From CAWATZ01 sp963784995 (GTDB lineage: Bacteria; Planctomycetota; Planctomycetia; Gemmatales; Gemmataceae): a stretch of DNA of 64,000 bases. Positions 46,330-56,555 of the stretch are shown here, piece by piece (position 1 is the stretch's first letter; the number at the start of each line of letters is the position of its first letter). The notes beneath the pieces were generated by a model that saw only the letters and a program-made list of their open reading frames with translations, made no database searches and was not told where the DNA came from. Where the stretch lies: the NCBI GenBank assembly GCA_963784995.1, contig CAWATZ010000003.1:1364001-1428000 (forward strand), in the 5' to 3' direction. Position numbers and translations under genes: made by a program.

Positions 46330-46844
46330 CACTTGGTCCCCCACCAGTTGGCCACGCCGCTGCCCTTCCCCCCGGCTGCTTCCCCTTGCAGCAGGTCGGG
46401 TCGGCGCGTGTTCGTGCCCAGGTTCTTCTCCAGCAAGGCCTCGTCCATTTCGGCGCCGGCCGGACTGGTGGAGAGGGAGGCCGTTCGCTTCAGATACACC
46501 GCCCAGATCCGGTCCTTCAGCTGATGGATGCGTCGGATCTGTTCCTCGTCGCCGGCCTGGAAGGCAAGCAGTTCCAGCTTGTCGAGCGCTTCCTGCCGGC
46601 GGTAAAAGGCGTTCGCTTCCTTCTGCCGCAGGTTGCTGGCCGGGTCCTCGGGAGTTGGCCTGGGTTTTTCGAGGACCTGAAGTTCCGGCTCTTTTTTCGG
46701 CGCGGGCTTCTTCTTGCCCCCGAGCCAGGAAGGCATCCAGCTCCATCCCCCGCTGGTGCTGGGATCAGGGTCCGCCCCCCGGACGGACGCGGCCAGCCCC
46801 AGCAGCAGCGCCAGAGCGATCCCTGCGCTCATGCGGCGACGCAT
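46329..46844 (-). CDS. Exported helical protein of unknown function
   Basis: This 171-residue protein has a signal peptide (MRRRMSAGIALALLLGLAASVRG), a Trp/Lys/Pro-rich linker (GGWSWMPSWLGGKKKPAPKK), and a helical domain (about 65-140, NAFYRRQEALDKLELLAFQ) that may be coiled coil. The frame starts earlier at 46943, but the signal peptide begins at 46844. It is the first gene of the pair with the small lipoprotein. No function can be assigned. Confidence 0.65.
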   Translation of the reverse strand: MRRRMSAGIALALLLGLAASVRGADPDPSTSGGWSWMPSWLGGKKKPAPKKEPELQVLEKPRPTPEDPASNLRQKEANAFYRRQEALDKLELLAFQAGDEEQIRRIHQLKDRIWAVYLKRTASLSTSPAGAEMDEALLEKNLGTNTRRPDLLQGEAAGGKGSGVANWWGTK

Positions 46845-46988
46845 GGTTGTCCCCCATCGAAAGACGCCCGGCCAGGCCGCTTCCCCCAGCGGCTGTCTGC
46901 CGGTCGCTGTCTGGTTTCGTTTGAGAAGGAGGGTGTATGCCACAATCGGCTGACGGTGTAAAGAGCATTTTTCCTCAAGTCAAAGCAG

Positions 46989-47075
46989 ACCGAGCCGGGC
47001 ACGCAGCGCAGCGGAGTAAGCGGCCCCGCGGGCACCCGGACCGCTTACTCCGCTGCGCTGCGTGCCCGGCTCGGT
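46989..47075. repeat. Palindrome, family A (35-bp perfect arms)
   Basis: Bases 46989-47023 pair exactly with 47041-47075. The arm is the same as at 428-461 with one base pair changed symmetrically on both arms (GCCGGGC for GCCGCGC). Symmetrical changes mean the pairing itself is maintained or copied. Confidence 0.92.
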
Positions 47076-47176
47076 TCTCTCGCTTGATGCAAAAACACGG
47101 CTGTGCTACAACACAAGAGGTTCCTTCGGGGGCCGAACCCCGCCCACGGTGCTTGCCTTGACGCTGGCAGGAGATC

Positions 47177-48928
47177 ATGAAAAAAGGCGTTCCTGTCTCG
47201 CCTGGGGTGGCTGTCGCCCGCGCGTACTGCATTGACCAGATCCTGGCCCGGCGTGATCCCCTGCACGTGGATACCAGCGCCCTGTCCGGTGAAATCAGCC
47301 GGTTTGACACGGCCTGTGTGGAGGCCGGCCGGGAGCTGGATGGACTGATCGAGCGCGTGGACCGCCAGGTCGGCCCGGAAGAAGCCGCCATTTTCCGCGC
47401 CCACCGCATGCTGCTCCGCGACGCCACCTTCTCGACCAAGGTCAAATCGTACATCGAAGCGCACCAGGTGGACGCCGGCACGGCCCTGCGTGCCATCCTG
47501 GAGGAATACGACCAGCTCTTCCAGAAGATCACCGATCCCTATCTGCAGGAGCGCATGGCCGACCTGCGCGACGTGGTCAGCCGGGTGCTGGCCCATCTGG
47601 CCCTGCAAGAGAACAAGCAAAAACTGCCGCCGGGTGAGCCGGTGATCCTGTGCGCTCCGGAGATCCTGCCGTCGCAGGCCCTGACCTTCGACCGCCAGGT
47701 GGTGGCCGGCATCCTGACCGAGAGCGGCGGCGCCACCGGCCATGCCGCCATCCTGGCCCGGTCGCTGGGCATCCCCGCCGTCAGCGGGCTGCGCGGCCTG
47801 ATGCGCGAGGTCCACACCGGCGACCTGATCGCCCTGGACGGCCGGGAAGGCCACGTCTACCTCAACCCCGGCCCGGAAGTCGTGGCCGCCTATCGCAAGC
47901 TGCAGCGCGAGTACGTCAACCTGCGCGGCCAGCTGATCGAGAACCGCGATCAGGAGGCCGTCACGCCCGACGGCATTCACGTCGAGCTGCTGGCCAACGT
48001 CAACGGTCCCGCCGACACGGCCGCGGCCGTCTCGTGCGGGGCGGCCGGCGTCGGCCTGTATCGCACCGAATACCTGTTCCTGAGCCATCCCTCGGTGCCC
48101 GACGAGGAGGAGCAGCTGGCCGCGTATCGCAAGGTGATCGAGTCCTCGCCCAATCAGGCGGTGACCATCCGCACGCTGGACCTGGGAGGCGACAAGCACG
48201 TGCCCTACCTGGGTCATGGGACCGAGGCGAACCCGTTCATGGGCTTTCGCAGCATCCGGCTCAGTTCCGCCTACCCGGAGTTCTTCGAGACACAGTTGCG
48301 TGCCATTCTCCGGGCAGCCCAGTACGGCAAGGTCAGCCTGATGTTTCCGATGATCAGCACGCTGGAAGAGGTGCAGCGCGTCAAGCGGGTGGTGCAGCAA
48401 ACGCTGCTGGCCCTGCAGCGTGCCGGGACGCCGCACTGCGAGACCGTGCCGCTGGGCATCATGCTGGAAGTCCCGGCCGCCGCCCTGTGTCTGGAGGAGC
48501 TGCTGGAGGAAGTGGATTTCATCAGCATCGGCTCCAACGACCTGATCCAGTACCTGATGGCCGCCGACCGCGACAATCCCAAGGTGGCCCACCTGTGCGA
48601 GCCGTTCAGCCCGGCCCTGCTGCGGCTACTGGCCCAGGTGATCCGCACCTGCAACGAGCACAGCAAACCCGTGACCCTGTGCGGCGAGATGGCCGGCCGG
48701 CCGCGCTGTTTCCTGCCGCTGTTCGGCATGGGCCTGCGCTCGCTGAGCATGAGCCCGGCTTTCATCCCCTCGATCAAGGCCGTGGCCCGGCTGACCACCC
48801 TGCGCCAGGCCGAGACCATCACGCGGCGAGTGCTGCGCATGCACACCGTCAACGAGATCCGCAGCTACCTGACCTCCAAGGTGCAGCAAATCTGGCCCAG
48901 CGTGTCTCTGCTGGACATGAGGAAGTAG
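47177..48928 (+). CDS. ptsI: Phosphoenolpyruvate-protein phosphotransferase (PTS enzyme I)
   Basis: This 583-residue protein has the enzyme I domains: N-terminal HPr-binding helices, the phospho-His swivel domain with ESGGATGHAAILARSLGIPAV (His near residue 191), and the PEP-binding barrel with GVGLYRTEYLF, RTLDLGGDKH, ISIGSNDL and the active Cys in TLCGEMAG. It transfers phosphate from PEP to HPr. No HPr or sugar permease gene is nearby, so it may serve a regulatory phosphorelay. It is the first gene of a pair with the PhyH-type dioxygenase gene three bases downstream. Confidence 0.93.
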   Translation: MKKGVPVSPGVAVARAYCIDQILARRDPLHVDTSALSGEISRFDTACVEAGRELDGLIERVDRQVGPEEAAIFRAHRMLLRDATFSTKVKSYIEAHQVDAGTALRAILEEYDQLFQKITDPYLQERMADLRDVVSRVLAHLALQENKQKLPPGEPVILCAPEILPSQALTFDRQVVAGILTESGGATGHAAILARSLGIPAVSGLRGLMREVHTGDLIALDGREGHVYLNPGPEVVAAYRKLQREYVNLRGQLIENRDQEAVTPDGIHVELLANVNGPADTAAAVSCGAAGVGLYRTEYLFLSHPSVPDEEEQLAAYRKVIESSPNQAVTIRTLDLGGDKHVPYLGHGTEANPFMGFRSIRLSSAYPEFFETQLRAILRAAQYGKVSLMFPMISTLEEVQRVKRVVQQTLLALQRAGTPHCETVPLGIMLEVPAAALCLEELLEEVDFISIGSNDLIQYLMAADRDNPKVAHLCEPFSPALLRLLAQVIRTCNEHSKPVTLCGEMAGRPRCFLPLFGMGLRSLSMSPAFIPSIKAVARLTTLRQAETITRRVLRMHTVNEIRSYLTSKVQQIWPSVSLLDMRK

Positions 48929-48930
48929 GC

Positions 48931-49695
48931 ATGCACCCGGCAAAGGCGGACGAGAACTGGCGGCAAACGCTGGAGCGCGATGGTTTTGCCCTGCTTCCCA
49001 TCTTTGACGCGGGAGCCGTTGCCCAGATGCGAGCTTCTCTCGATCGCATTCTCAACGATGCCAACAATCCGGAAGTCGCCATCCGCGGCCAGGAAGGCAC
49101 GATCTACGCGGCACGCAATCTCCTCCGGCTCTGGCCGGAGCTGGGCGCCACCTGGCGGCATCCAGCTCTGGTGAGCTGCCTCAAGAGCGTGCTGGGACCA
49201 CACTTCGGTCTGGTCCGGGTGTTGTTCTTCGACAAACCGCCGGGGCAGAGCTGGGCCCTGCCCTGGCACAAGGATTTGACCATCGCTGTTCGCAACAACC
49301 GGCTGTCGAGCGGACGTTTCACGCATCCGACGCGCAAGGCCGGTGTGCCCCACGTCGAGGCACCCGTGGAAGTGCTGGAAGCGATGCTGACGGCGCGGAT
49401 TCACCTCGACGAAGTGACGGACGAGAATGGGCCGCTCAAGGTGATCCCCGGCTCCCACCGAACGGGGAAGGCGCTGACTCTGGGCTCGACCCCGCTGCGG
49501 ATCATCCACGCCGGGGCGGGCGTGGTCTTGCTGATGCGGCCGCTGCTGGCCCATTGCAGCGGCAAGTCGGACCCCGAGACAAAGCGGCACCGGCGCATCC
49601 TGCACCTGGAATTCGCGGAGCCCGAGTTGGCGGATGGCTTCGAGTGGCATGATTTCGAGGCGGGGATTACCTTGATGGCGAGCGGCGCGGCGTAA
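48931..49695 (+). CDS. Phytanoyl-CoA dioxygenase (PhyH) family protein
   Basis: This 254-residue protein is a Fe(II)/2-oxoglutarate dioxygenase: the iron ligands are in WHKDLT (HxD) and in LLAHCSG, and the 2-oxoglutarate Arg is in HRRILHLEF. GPLKVIPGSHRTG is the typical PhyH strand-turn. Substrate is unknown; relatives hydroxylate lipids, amino acids or antibiotics. The start lies three bases after the ptsI stop. The last residues (ASGAA) and the stop codon are encoded by the palindrome at 49677-49743, so the natural C-terminus may have been altered. Confidence 0.88.
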   Translation: MHPAKADENWRQTLERDGFALLPIFDAGAVAQMRASLDRILNDANNPEVAIRGQEGTIYAARNLLRLWPELGATWRHPALVSCLKSVLGPHFGLVRVLFFDKPPGQSWALPWHKDLTIAVRNNRLSSGRFTHPTRKAGVPHVEAPVEVLEAMLTARIHLDEVTDENGPLKVIPGSHRTGKALTLGSTPLRIIHAGAGVVLLMRPLLAHCSGKSDPETKRHRRILHLEFAEPELADGFEWHDFEAGITLMASGAA

Positions 49696-49743
49696 GCCCG
49701 CCGGTAGAGTCTCCACCGGCGGGCTTACGCCGCGCCGCTCGCC
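49677..49743. repeat. Palindrome, family F (29-bp perfect arms) supplying a stop codon
   Basis: Bases 49677-49705 pair exactly with 49715-49743. The arm GGCGAGCGGCGCGGCGTAAG contains the TAA stop of the PhyH-type gene. The outer part is shared with 24845-24950. Confidence 0.92.
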
Positions 49744-49747
49744 GAAT

Positions 49748-51092
49748 TCACCCCAGCAACTTCCCCACCTCCCGACACAATCCCTTCGCCTGTTCCCGCG
49801 CCGGCGCCTCGGCGATAACCCGCACAATCGGCTCGGTGTTGCTCGACCGGACGTGGACCCAGCGGTCGTCCCAGTCCAGCCGCAGCCCATCGACCGTGTT
49901 GCTCCGCGCCTCCGGCCAGCGTGTCCGCAAATCGCGGTACAGCGCCGGCAGCCGCTCCGGCGGTACGGTGTACTTGTCCTTGACGATGTGATAGACCGGC
50001 AGCTCGGCCACCAGCTCGCTCAGTTTCTTGCCCGTCTCCGCCAGCAAGTTCAAGATCAACCCCATGCCGATGAACGGATCGCGGACATAGCCGATGCGCG
50101 GATCGATCACGCCGCCATTGCCCTCACCGCCGATGACCGCTCTCAACTCGATCATGCGATCCGCCACGTTTGCCTCGCCGACCGCGCCTCCGATGGCAGA
50201 CACAGCCGTACCGAGCGGCGATGTCCTCGACCAGGCGCGAGGTACTCATGTTAATCACGACCGGCCCCTTCTCGTGGGCCAGGCGAAAGCGCACCGCCAG
50301 AGCCAGCGTCAGTTCCTCACCAATGTACCGCCCTTGCTCGTCGATCAGGGCGAGCCGATCCGCGTCGGGATCGAGGGCAAAGCCAATGTCGGCCCCGGTT
50401 TCGCGCACCCGGGGACAGACTTCGCGGAGGTTCTCGGCGGTCGGTTCCGGCTCGTGGAGGAAGCCGCCGTCAGCGGCGCAGCCCTGTTCGTGAGTCGGCA
50501 CCTGGAAGGCCGCCAGCACCATCCGTCCCAGGGGCCCGCCCGCGCCGCCGTTGGCGTCGAGATAGGCGTGCAAGTCGGCCGCGCGGATGCGGACCACGTC
50601 CACCGATTGCAGCACCCGGTCGCGGTGCAGATCCAGGGCCTTGTGGTAATCGCGGGAATAGCCCAGCCGATCGTACGCCGCCAGCCGGCCCCGGCCCGCC
50701 TCGAACAGCTGCTGGATCTTGCGTCCCTCGGCCGCGCTGAGGATCCGGCCATCGGGTCCAAACAGCTTCAAGCCATTCCAGGGAGCGGGATTGTGGCTGG
50801 CGGTGATCTGCACGGCCCCGGCGGCCCCGAGCTGCTTGACCGCCAGGCCGACCGTGGGCGTGGGCGCTACAGCGATGTCCTGCACCTCGCAGCCGGCCGC
50901 GACCAGGCCGGCCAGCACCGCGTGGCGCAGCATCAGCCCGCTGGGCCGGCCGTCCCGGCTCAGGACGATCTTGCCGCCGCCGGTCGATTCGCCCAGGGCC
51001 GACGCGAAGGCCAGGGCGGCCGCGGGAGTTAGACTCTCGCCGACGATGCCGCGAATGCCCGAGACGCTGACGATCAGACGTTCCGCTGTCAT
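49748..51092 (-). CDS. Phosphohexomutase (phosphomannomutase/phosphoglucosamine mutase-like), frameshifted
   Basis: The protein begins with VSGIRGIVGESLTP. It has the phosphoserine loop TASHNPAPWNGLK (near residue 100) and the metal-binding DPDADRLALID (near 243), so the reaction is intramolecular transfer of phosphate on a hexose or hexosamine. At about 50208 the frame goes astray after DIAARYG. The family sequence resumes one frame over as AVSAIGGAVGEANV, GGEGNGGVIDPRIG and the substrate loop RSSNTEPIVRV, ending at 49748. Repaired length is about 447 residues, normal for the family. AGGAGG precedes the ATG. Whether it is GlmM or ManB is not decided. Confidence 0.85.
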
Positions 51093-51249
51093 GGAGCCTC
51101 CTGGTTACCGGCCACGTTCTTCCATGCCACTCCCGTGTTCTATGAGCGGCCCGGAGCCTCGTCACGCTGGCCTTGCTGAGACGCGCTGCCTTCGCTATAC
51201 CCTCGCGGCGGAGGTACGGTCCTGTCCCCAGGCAAGGGAGGTGCTGCGG

Positions 51250-54017
51250 ATGTCCCGCCTTTTGACCCGGATGTGGTTCTTCCCGGCGGTGCTGGCACTG
51301 GCCGGCACGGCTGCGATGGTCGTTCACGCGGAAAACGCCCGATCAACACGTCGCTGCGGCAAGAGTTGCCCGGACAAGCGAAAGTCCGAAAAAGAAAGGG
51401 AGATTGAGCAGAAGCTGAAGACTACGGCAACCATCGACTTCGCCAATACGCCGCTGAAGCAGGTGATTGAGGATCTGCGTACCTTTCACGGGCTGAACAT
51501 CTGGGTGGATGACGTCGCCTTGCAGCAAGAAGGCATCAACCTGGACGAGTTGGTCACGCTCAAGCTGGAGAACGTTTCTCTCAGGTCAGTTTTGACGCTG
51601 CTTTTGCGCTCCCACCGGTTGACCTACGTGATCAAGGACGAGGTGGTGGAGATCACCACGGAGAAAGAGGCCCACGGCAAGCTGGTGACAGCCTGCTATC
51701 TGGTGGGTGATCTCATCACCCCACCCGTTGCCTGGAGCCGGCTGGGCACGTCGGGTTCGACAACTGCAACCGCAGTAGCATCGCCGGTCGAACCCCTGAT
51801 GGGGATGTGGGGCGGGGGCCCGGTGGGCGCACCGGCCCCGGTGTATAACGCCAACGGGAACGGCTGCGGCAACGGCGGTTACCCTACCGCGGTGTCATCG
51901 GAGCCAAAACGGCTGGCCCCGGCGCTGCCAACAGAGGAGCGCACACTGATCGATCTGATCAAGCAGACGGTCTGTCCGAATAGCTGGTCCGACACGGGTG
52001 GTGACGGCACCATCGAATACTTCCCGCTGACCATGTCGCTGGTGGTCAACCAGACGGCGGACGTGCAGGAGCAGATCCAGGATCTGGTGCAGGCCTTGAG
52101 GCGTCTTCAGGAACAGGTCGTGAGGCTGGAGGTCACCGTCGTCAGCGTGAGCAAGGAAATGGCCGGGAGGCTCAAGAAGCAGTACGGCGTTGACTGCGCT
52201 CGAAGCGTGAAGCTCCAGGGAGAAACGGGCCCGCAGGTCACTCAGGTGGGCGAGAAGGAAACGGAGCGATTCCTAACACTGCTCGGGAGCGATCGGCAGA
52301 CCCAGGTGGAAATGAGTCCCACACTCCTGCTGGTCAACGGGCAGACGGGTTGCGTGCAGCTGCCCGAGGCGTCGGAGTCCTGCCGCGCCATCGACGTTCA
52401 GGTCCGCAATGGCCGCTTCTACACCGAGGAGTCCCGGCCGGGAATGTCTCTGTACACCCAGACCGCCATCGCGGCGGATCGGAGAACGGTTCGCGTGGAC
52501 CTCGATCTGAAAACGGTCCTGCAGGATCGGCCGTGGGACAACTGGAAGGCGAAGCATTTGCTCACCATTCCCGCCAACGGCACCGCCGTCCTGAGCGGCT
52601 GGAAGATCGCTGGAAAGCAGAAACCCGCCAACTGGACGTCTGAGTGCAGCCCCGCTGACTGCCCGGTCGAGGACACCACCCAGACGCGCTACCAGCTGGT
52701 CCTGATCACACCAAACCTCGTCTCGGAGGAGAAGGATCTCTATCAGGAGGGATATAAGGAGTCGGCCCCAGTCGCACCGAAGGTGGTCGAGGAGACCGTC
52801 CGCGAGAAGCTGGTGACCGCGGCTTACCAGGTGGCCGACCTGGTTATCCCAATCCCCGATTTCGGTCAGCTCGGCTCGGGCGCGGCGCCAGCCGTGCCGC
52901 CCCCTCCCCCTCCGCTGCCGCCTAACCCGCAGAGCAGCGAGACGGTTCGCAGGACGCCTTCGGGAACGTGCGAACAATCGCTGATCGATCTGATCACCAG
53001 GGAAGTCGCACCGGTGACCTGGTCCCAGCTGGGAGGCCTGGGCAGGATCAGCTACTTCCCGTTGAGCATGTCGCTGGTGGTTACCCAAACAAGGGAAGTC
53101 CACCAGCAGATCGAAAACCTGCTGCGAGCCCTCCGTCGTGAACAGGATCAGGAAGTGGCTTTGCAATTCAGCATCTGGTGCATCGGCGAGAAAACGGCGG
53201 CCCGGCTGAAGGAGAGCTACGGCATCGACTGCCAGCGCGGCTCCAAGCTCGATGGCTCCTCCCAGCCGCAGGTGACCATCCTGGACAGCTCCGAACGCAA
53301 GAAGATGGCCCAGCTGGGTCAAGGTGACAGGGCGACAAACGTCTGCCAGTTACCGAAGCTAACCGCGTTTAACGGCCAGAGTGCGACGTTCCGCCTGGAG
53401 GGGATGACTCTGTTCGATCAGGTGCTTCCTGGCCTGGTCAGGACCGGGGACGATGCCATTCAATGCGCCTTTCAGGGGCCAGCCTCGGGAAGCAGCGGTT
53501 GCTCTCCGCCCGGAGTGTATCTCACGGCCCAAGGGATCCTCCGGGGCGAATTGAAGTCCATTCGGGTCAACGTGGACTTCAAAGCGTCGGCGCGGGTGGG
53601 TCCCGGAAGAGCGGCGAAGCTCCTCCCCTCTGGAAGGTCCAGCAGACCCTGACGATTCCCGACGGCAGCACCGCCGTGCTGAGTGGCTGGAAAGTGGAGC
53701 CAGACTCGGCGGACTCGCCTTCGCGGAAGCGTCAGAAGCGCTATCTGCTTGTGATGGTGACCCCGCAGAAGATCATCCTGGATGAGGAGGCCCCACTGCC
53801 GCCGCAGGGAGCGGGCTATCCGGGCTATCCGGGCGAGCAGCCCGCCCCGCCCCCGACGAAGCCGAGCGAGGAGTCCCCGAAGAAGGCGAGTCAGAAGGCG
53901 GCTGCCCTGGTCAGGAAATATCGCCAGGCGTGCAGCGAGGGGCGAGAGGAGGAGGCGCGCAAGCTGGGCCGGGAAGCGCTCAAGCTCGACCCGACCTGTT
54001 TCGGCAAGACGCCTTGA
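51250..54017 (+). CDS. Exported secretin-like protein with duplicated domains, frameshifted
   Basis: A signal peptide (about 1-27) leads to a secretin/TonB short N-terminal domain: IDFANTPLKQVIEDLRTFHGL, then LENVSLRSVLTLLL and VIKDEVVEITT. Two homologous halves follow. Each starts LIDLI and contains YFPLxMSLVVxQT, an LxxALRRxQ helix, a beta domain with YGxDC, and a TIP...LSGWK-type strand. The layout recalls the N-domains and gate of type II/IV secretins. The frame breaks at about 53620, and WKVQQTLTIPDGSTAVLSGWK continues in the next frame to 54017. Repaired length is about 920 residues. It may be a large envelope scaffold rather than a secretion pore. Confidence 0.72.
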
Positions 54018-54056
54018 TTGTCTCCCGAAAATCCAGCGAAACAGGATCACGTTTCG

Positions 54057-54114
54057 CCGCGACGCGCAGCGGAGCGCGGGGGCAACCACCCCCGCGCTCC
54101 GCTGCGCGTCGCGG
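54057..54114. repeat. Palindrome (26-bp perfect arms)
   Basis: Bases 54057-54082 pair exactly with 54089-54114 around a six-base loop. The arm CGCGACGCGCAGCGGAGCG shares GCGCAGCGGAG with family A. It lies between the secretin-like gene and the copper ATPase gene. Confidence 0.9.
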
Positions 54115-54177
54115 TTAAACAACCCTATAATGGGACAGCACGCCAATTCCCAAACAGCGCCCTGAAGGGATCGCACC

Positions 54178-56481
54178 ATGAGTCACCCAGCTGCCCCCAA
54201 ACCACTCGAGCGCTTCGACATGCCCCTTCTGGGGATGCACTGCGCCGGCTGTGCCGGGCGCATCGAAGCAGCCCTGAACCAGGCGGCCGGCGTCAGCAAC
54301 GCCAGCGTCAACTTCGGCACCGCCCGGGCCACCGTGGTCTACGACACCACGCGGACCGATCCGCGGACCCTGCGGGAGGTGGTTCGCCGGGAGGGCTTTG
54401 ACGCCATCGTCCCCGAAGCCAGCGCTCCCGAGGATGCCGAGTCGCAGGCCCGGGAGAAGGAGTATCAGGGGCTGAAGCGGCGGCTGATCCTGGCCGCGGT
54501 GCTGACCGCTCCCGTGGCGGTGCTGTCGATGGCCGGGCACCTCATTCCGGCGCTGCGGCCTCTGCTGGACTTTCCCGGCCGGGCCTGGGTGGAACTGGCC
54601 CTGACCACGCCGGTGCTGTTCTGGGCGGGCGGGCACTTCTTGACGTCGGCGTGGTCGTCGGCCCGGCGCTGGTCGGCCGACATGAACACGCTGGTCGCCG
54701 TGGGCACCCTCGCCGCTTACGGTTACAGCCTGGTCGCTACCATCGCTCCGTGGTTGCTGGTCAGTCACGCGGGCCATCCCGGCTCCGCTCCGCCGACCTA
54801 TTACGAGACGGCCGCGGTGATCGTCACACTGATCCTGTTTGGCAACGTGCTTCAGACCCGGGCGACCAACCGTACCCGGGGAGCGATCCGCGCCCTGATC
54901 GGCCTGCAACCGCGCACCGCCCGGGTGGAGCGGAACGGGACCGAGGAGGAGATCGCCATCGAGCAGGTGCAGGTCGGCGACCTTGTGCGAGTCCGGCCGG
55001 GCGAGAAGGTCCCGGTCGATGGCGTGATCGTCGAGGGCTCGTCCACCGTGGACGAGAGCATGCTGACGGGCGAGCCGGTGCCAGTCCGCAAGACGGCCGG
55101 CGATACGGTGATCGGGGCGACCCTGAACCAGCTGGGCTCGTTCCGCATGCGTGCCACGCAAGTGGGCCCGGACACGGTGCTGAAGCAGATCGTCCGGATG
55201 GTGCAGCAGGCCCAGGGCAGCAAGGCCCCGATCCAGCAACTGGCCGACCGCGTGGCGGGCGTCTTCGTTCCTGCGGTGCTGCTGCTGGCCCTGGTCACGT
55301 TCCTGACCTGGCTCTTCCTGGCTCAGCCGGAGAATCGGCTGACGCTGGCACTGCAAGCGGCGGTGGCTGTGCTGATCATTGCGTGTCCGTGCGCTCTGGG
55401 TTTGGCGACGCCGACGGCCATCATGGTTGGCACCGGGCGGGGCGCCCAGGCGGGCATCCTGATCAAGGGCGGCCCGGCCCTGGAAATCGCTCATCGGCTG
55501 ACCACGATCGTCTTCGACAAGACCGGCACCCTCACCGAGGGCAAGCCGAGCGTGACCGACGTTGTCGTGTTTCTTCCGGAACGCCACGGAGGGCTTCCGA
55601 CAGGAGAACGAAGTGCTGCGCCTGGCCGCTTCGGCGGAGCTTGGCTCGGAGCATCCGCTGGGCGCGGCCATCGTGAAGGCGGCCCAGGAGCGTGGGCTGC
55701 AACTGGACCAACCAGGACAATTCATGGCCCTGACCGGTCTCGGCATCGAGGCTGACGTGTCGGGCCAGCAGATACTGCTCGGCAATCTGGGCCTGTTCCG
55801 CGAACGGGGTCTGGCAGCGGACGATGGAGCGATCCGTCGCCTGGCCGACGAGGGCAAGACTCCGGTGCTGCTCGCCGTCGACGGCCGGTTGGCGGGGTTG
55901 CTGGCGATCGCGGATCGGCCTCGGCCGGGGCGCGGGAGGCGGTCGAGCGTCTGAAGCGCATGGGGCTGGCCGTGGTGCTGCTGACCGGCGACAATGCCCG
56001 CACGGCCGGGGCCATCGCTCGGCAGATGGGGATCGAGCGCGTCCAGGCCGAGGTCCTGCCGGCGGGGAAGAGCGAGGCGATCAAGAAGCTGCAACAGGCA
56101 GGTCAGGTAGTGGCGATGGTCGGCGACGGCATCAACGACGCCCCTGCCCTGGCCCAGGCCGACGTGGGCATCGCCCTGGGCCAGGGGACCGACGTGGCCC
56201 TGGAGTCGGCCGACGTTACCCTGGTCAAGGGCGACCTGAACGGGGTAGCCGGCACTGTCGCCCTGTCGCGGGCCACCATGCGAACGGTGCGCCAGAACCT
56301 GTTCCTGGCGTTCGCCTACAACGTGCTGGCCATCCCCATTGCCGCGGGAGTGCTGTATCCGCTGACCGGCTGGCAGCTCAGTCCGATGATCGCGTCGGCG
56401 GCAATGGCCCTGTCGTCGCTCAGCGTGGTGTCCAACGCCCTGCGGCTGCGCGGCTTTCAGGTGAGGCAGCAGGAACACTAA
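54178..56481 (+). CDS. Copper-translocating P1B-type ATPase, two frameshifts
   Basis: The reconstructed protein of about 768 residues has an N-terminal heavy-metal domain (GMHCAGCAGR), eight membrane helices with the Cu-binding CPC in IIACPCALG, the actuator motif MLTGEP, the phosphorylation site DKTGT, SEHPLG in the N-domain, TGDN and GDGINDAPAL. These sit in three successive frames: the first to about 55580, the second from QENEVLRLAA to IADRPRPG (about 55927, in a GGGG run), the third to the stop. It pumps Cu(I) out of the cytoplasm at the cost of ATP. The TAA stop lies in the family H palindrome. With the Csp-like protein it points to active copper handling. Confidence 0.88.
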
Positions 56482-56555
56482 TCGGCGCGAATCTTCGCTA
56501 ATCGAAGGAAGGAGAGCCGATTCCGATTAGTGTGGATCAGCGTGGATTAGTGTTC
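56472..56555. repeat. Palindrome, family H, supplying stop codons to both convergent genes
   Basis: GGAACACTAATC at the left end faces GATTAGTGTTCC at the right, with further CTAATC/GATTAG units inside. The left end encodes the final Glu-His and TAA of the copper ATPase gene. On the other strand the right end encodes the final Glu-His and TAA of the giant membrane protein gene. Confidence 0.88.
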
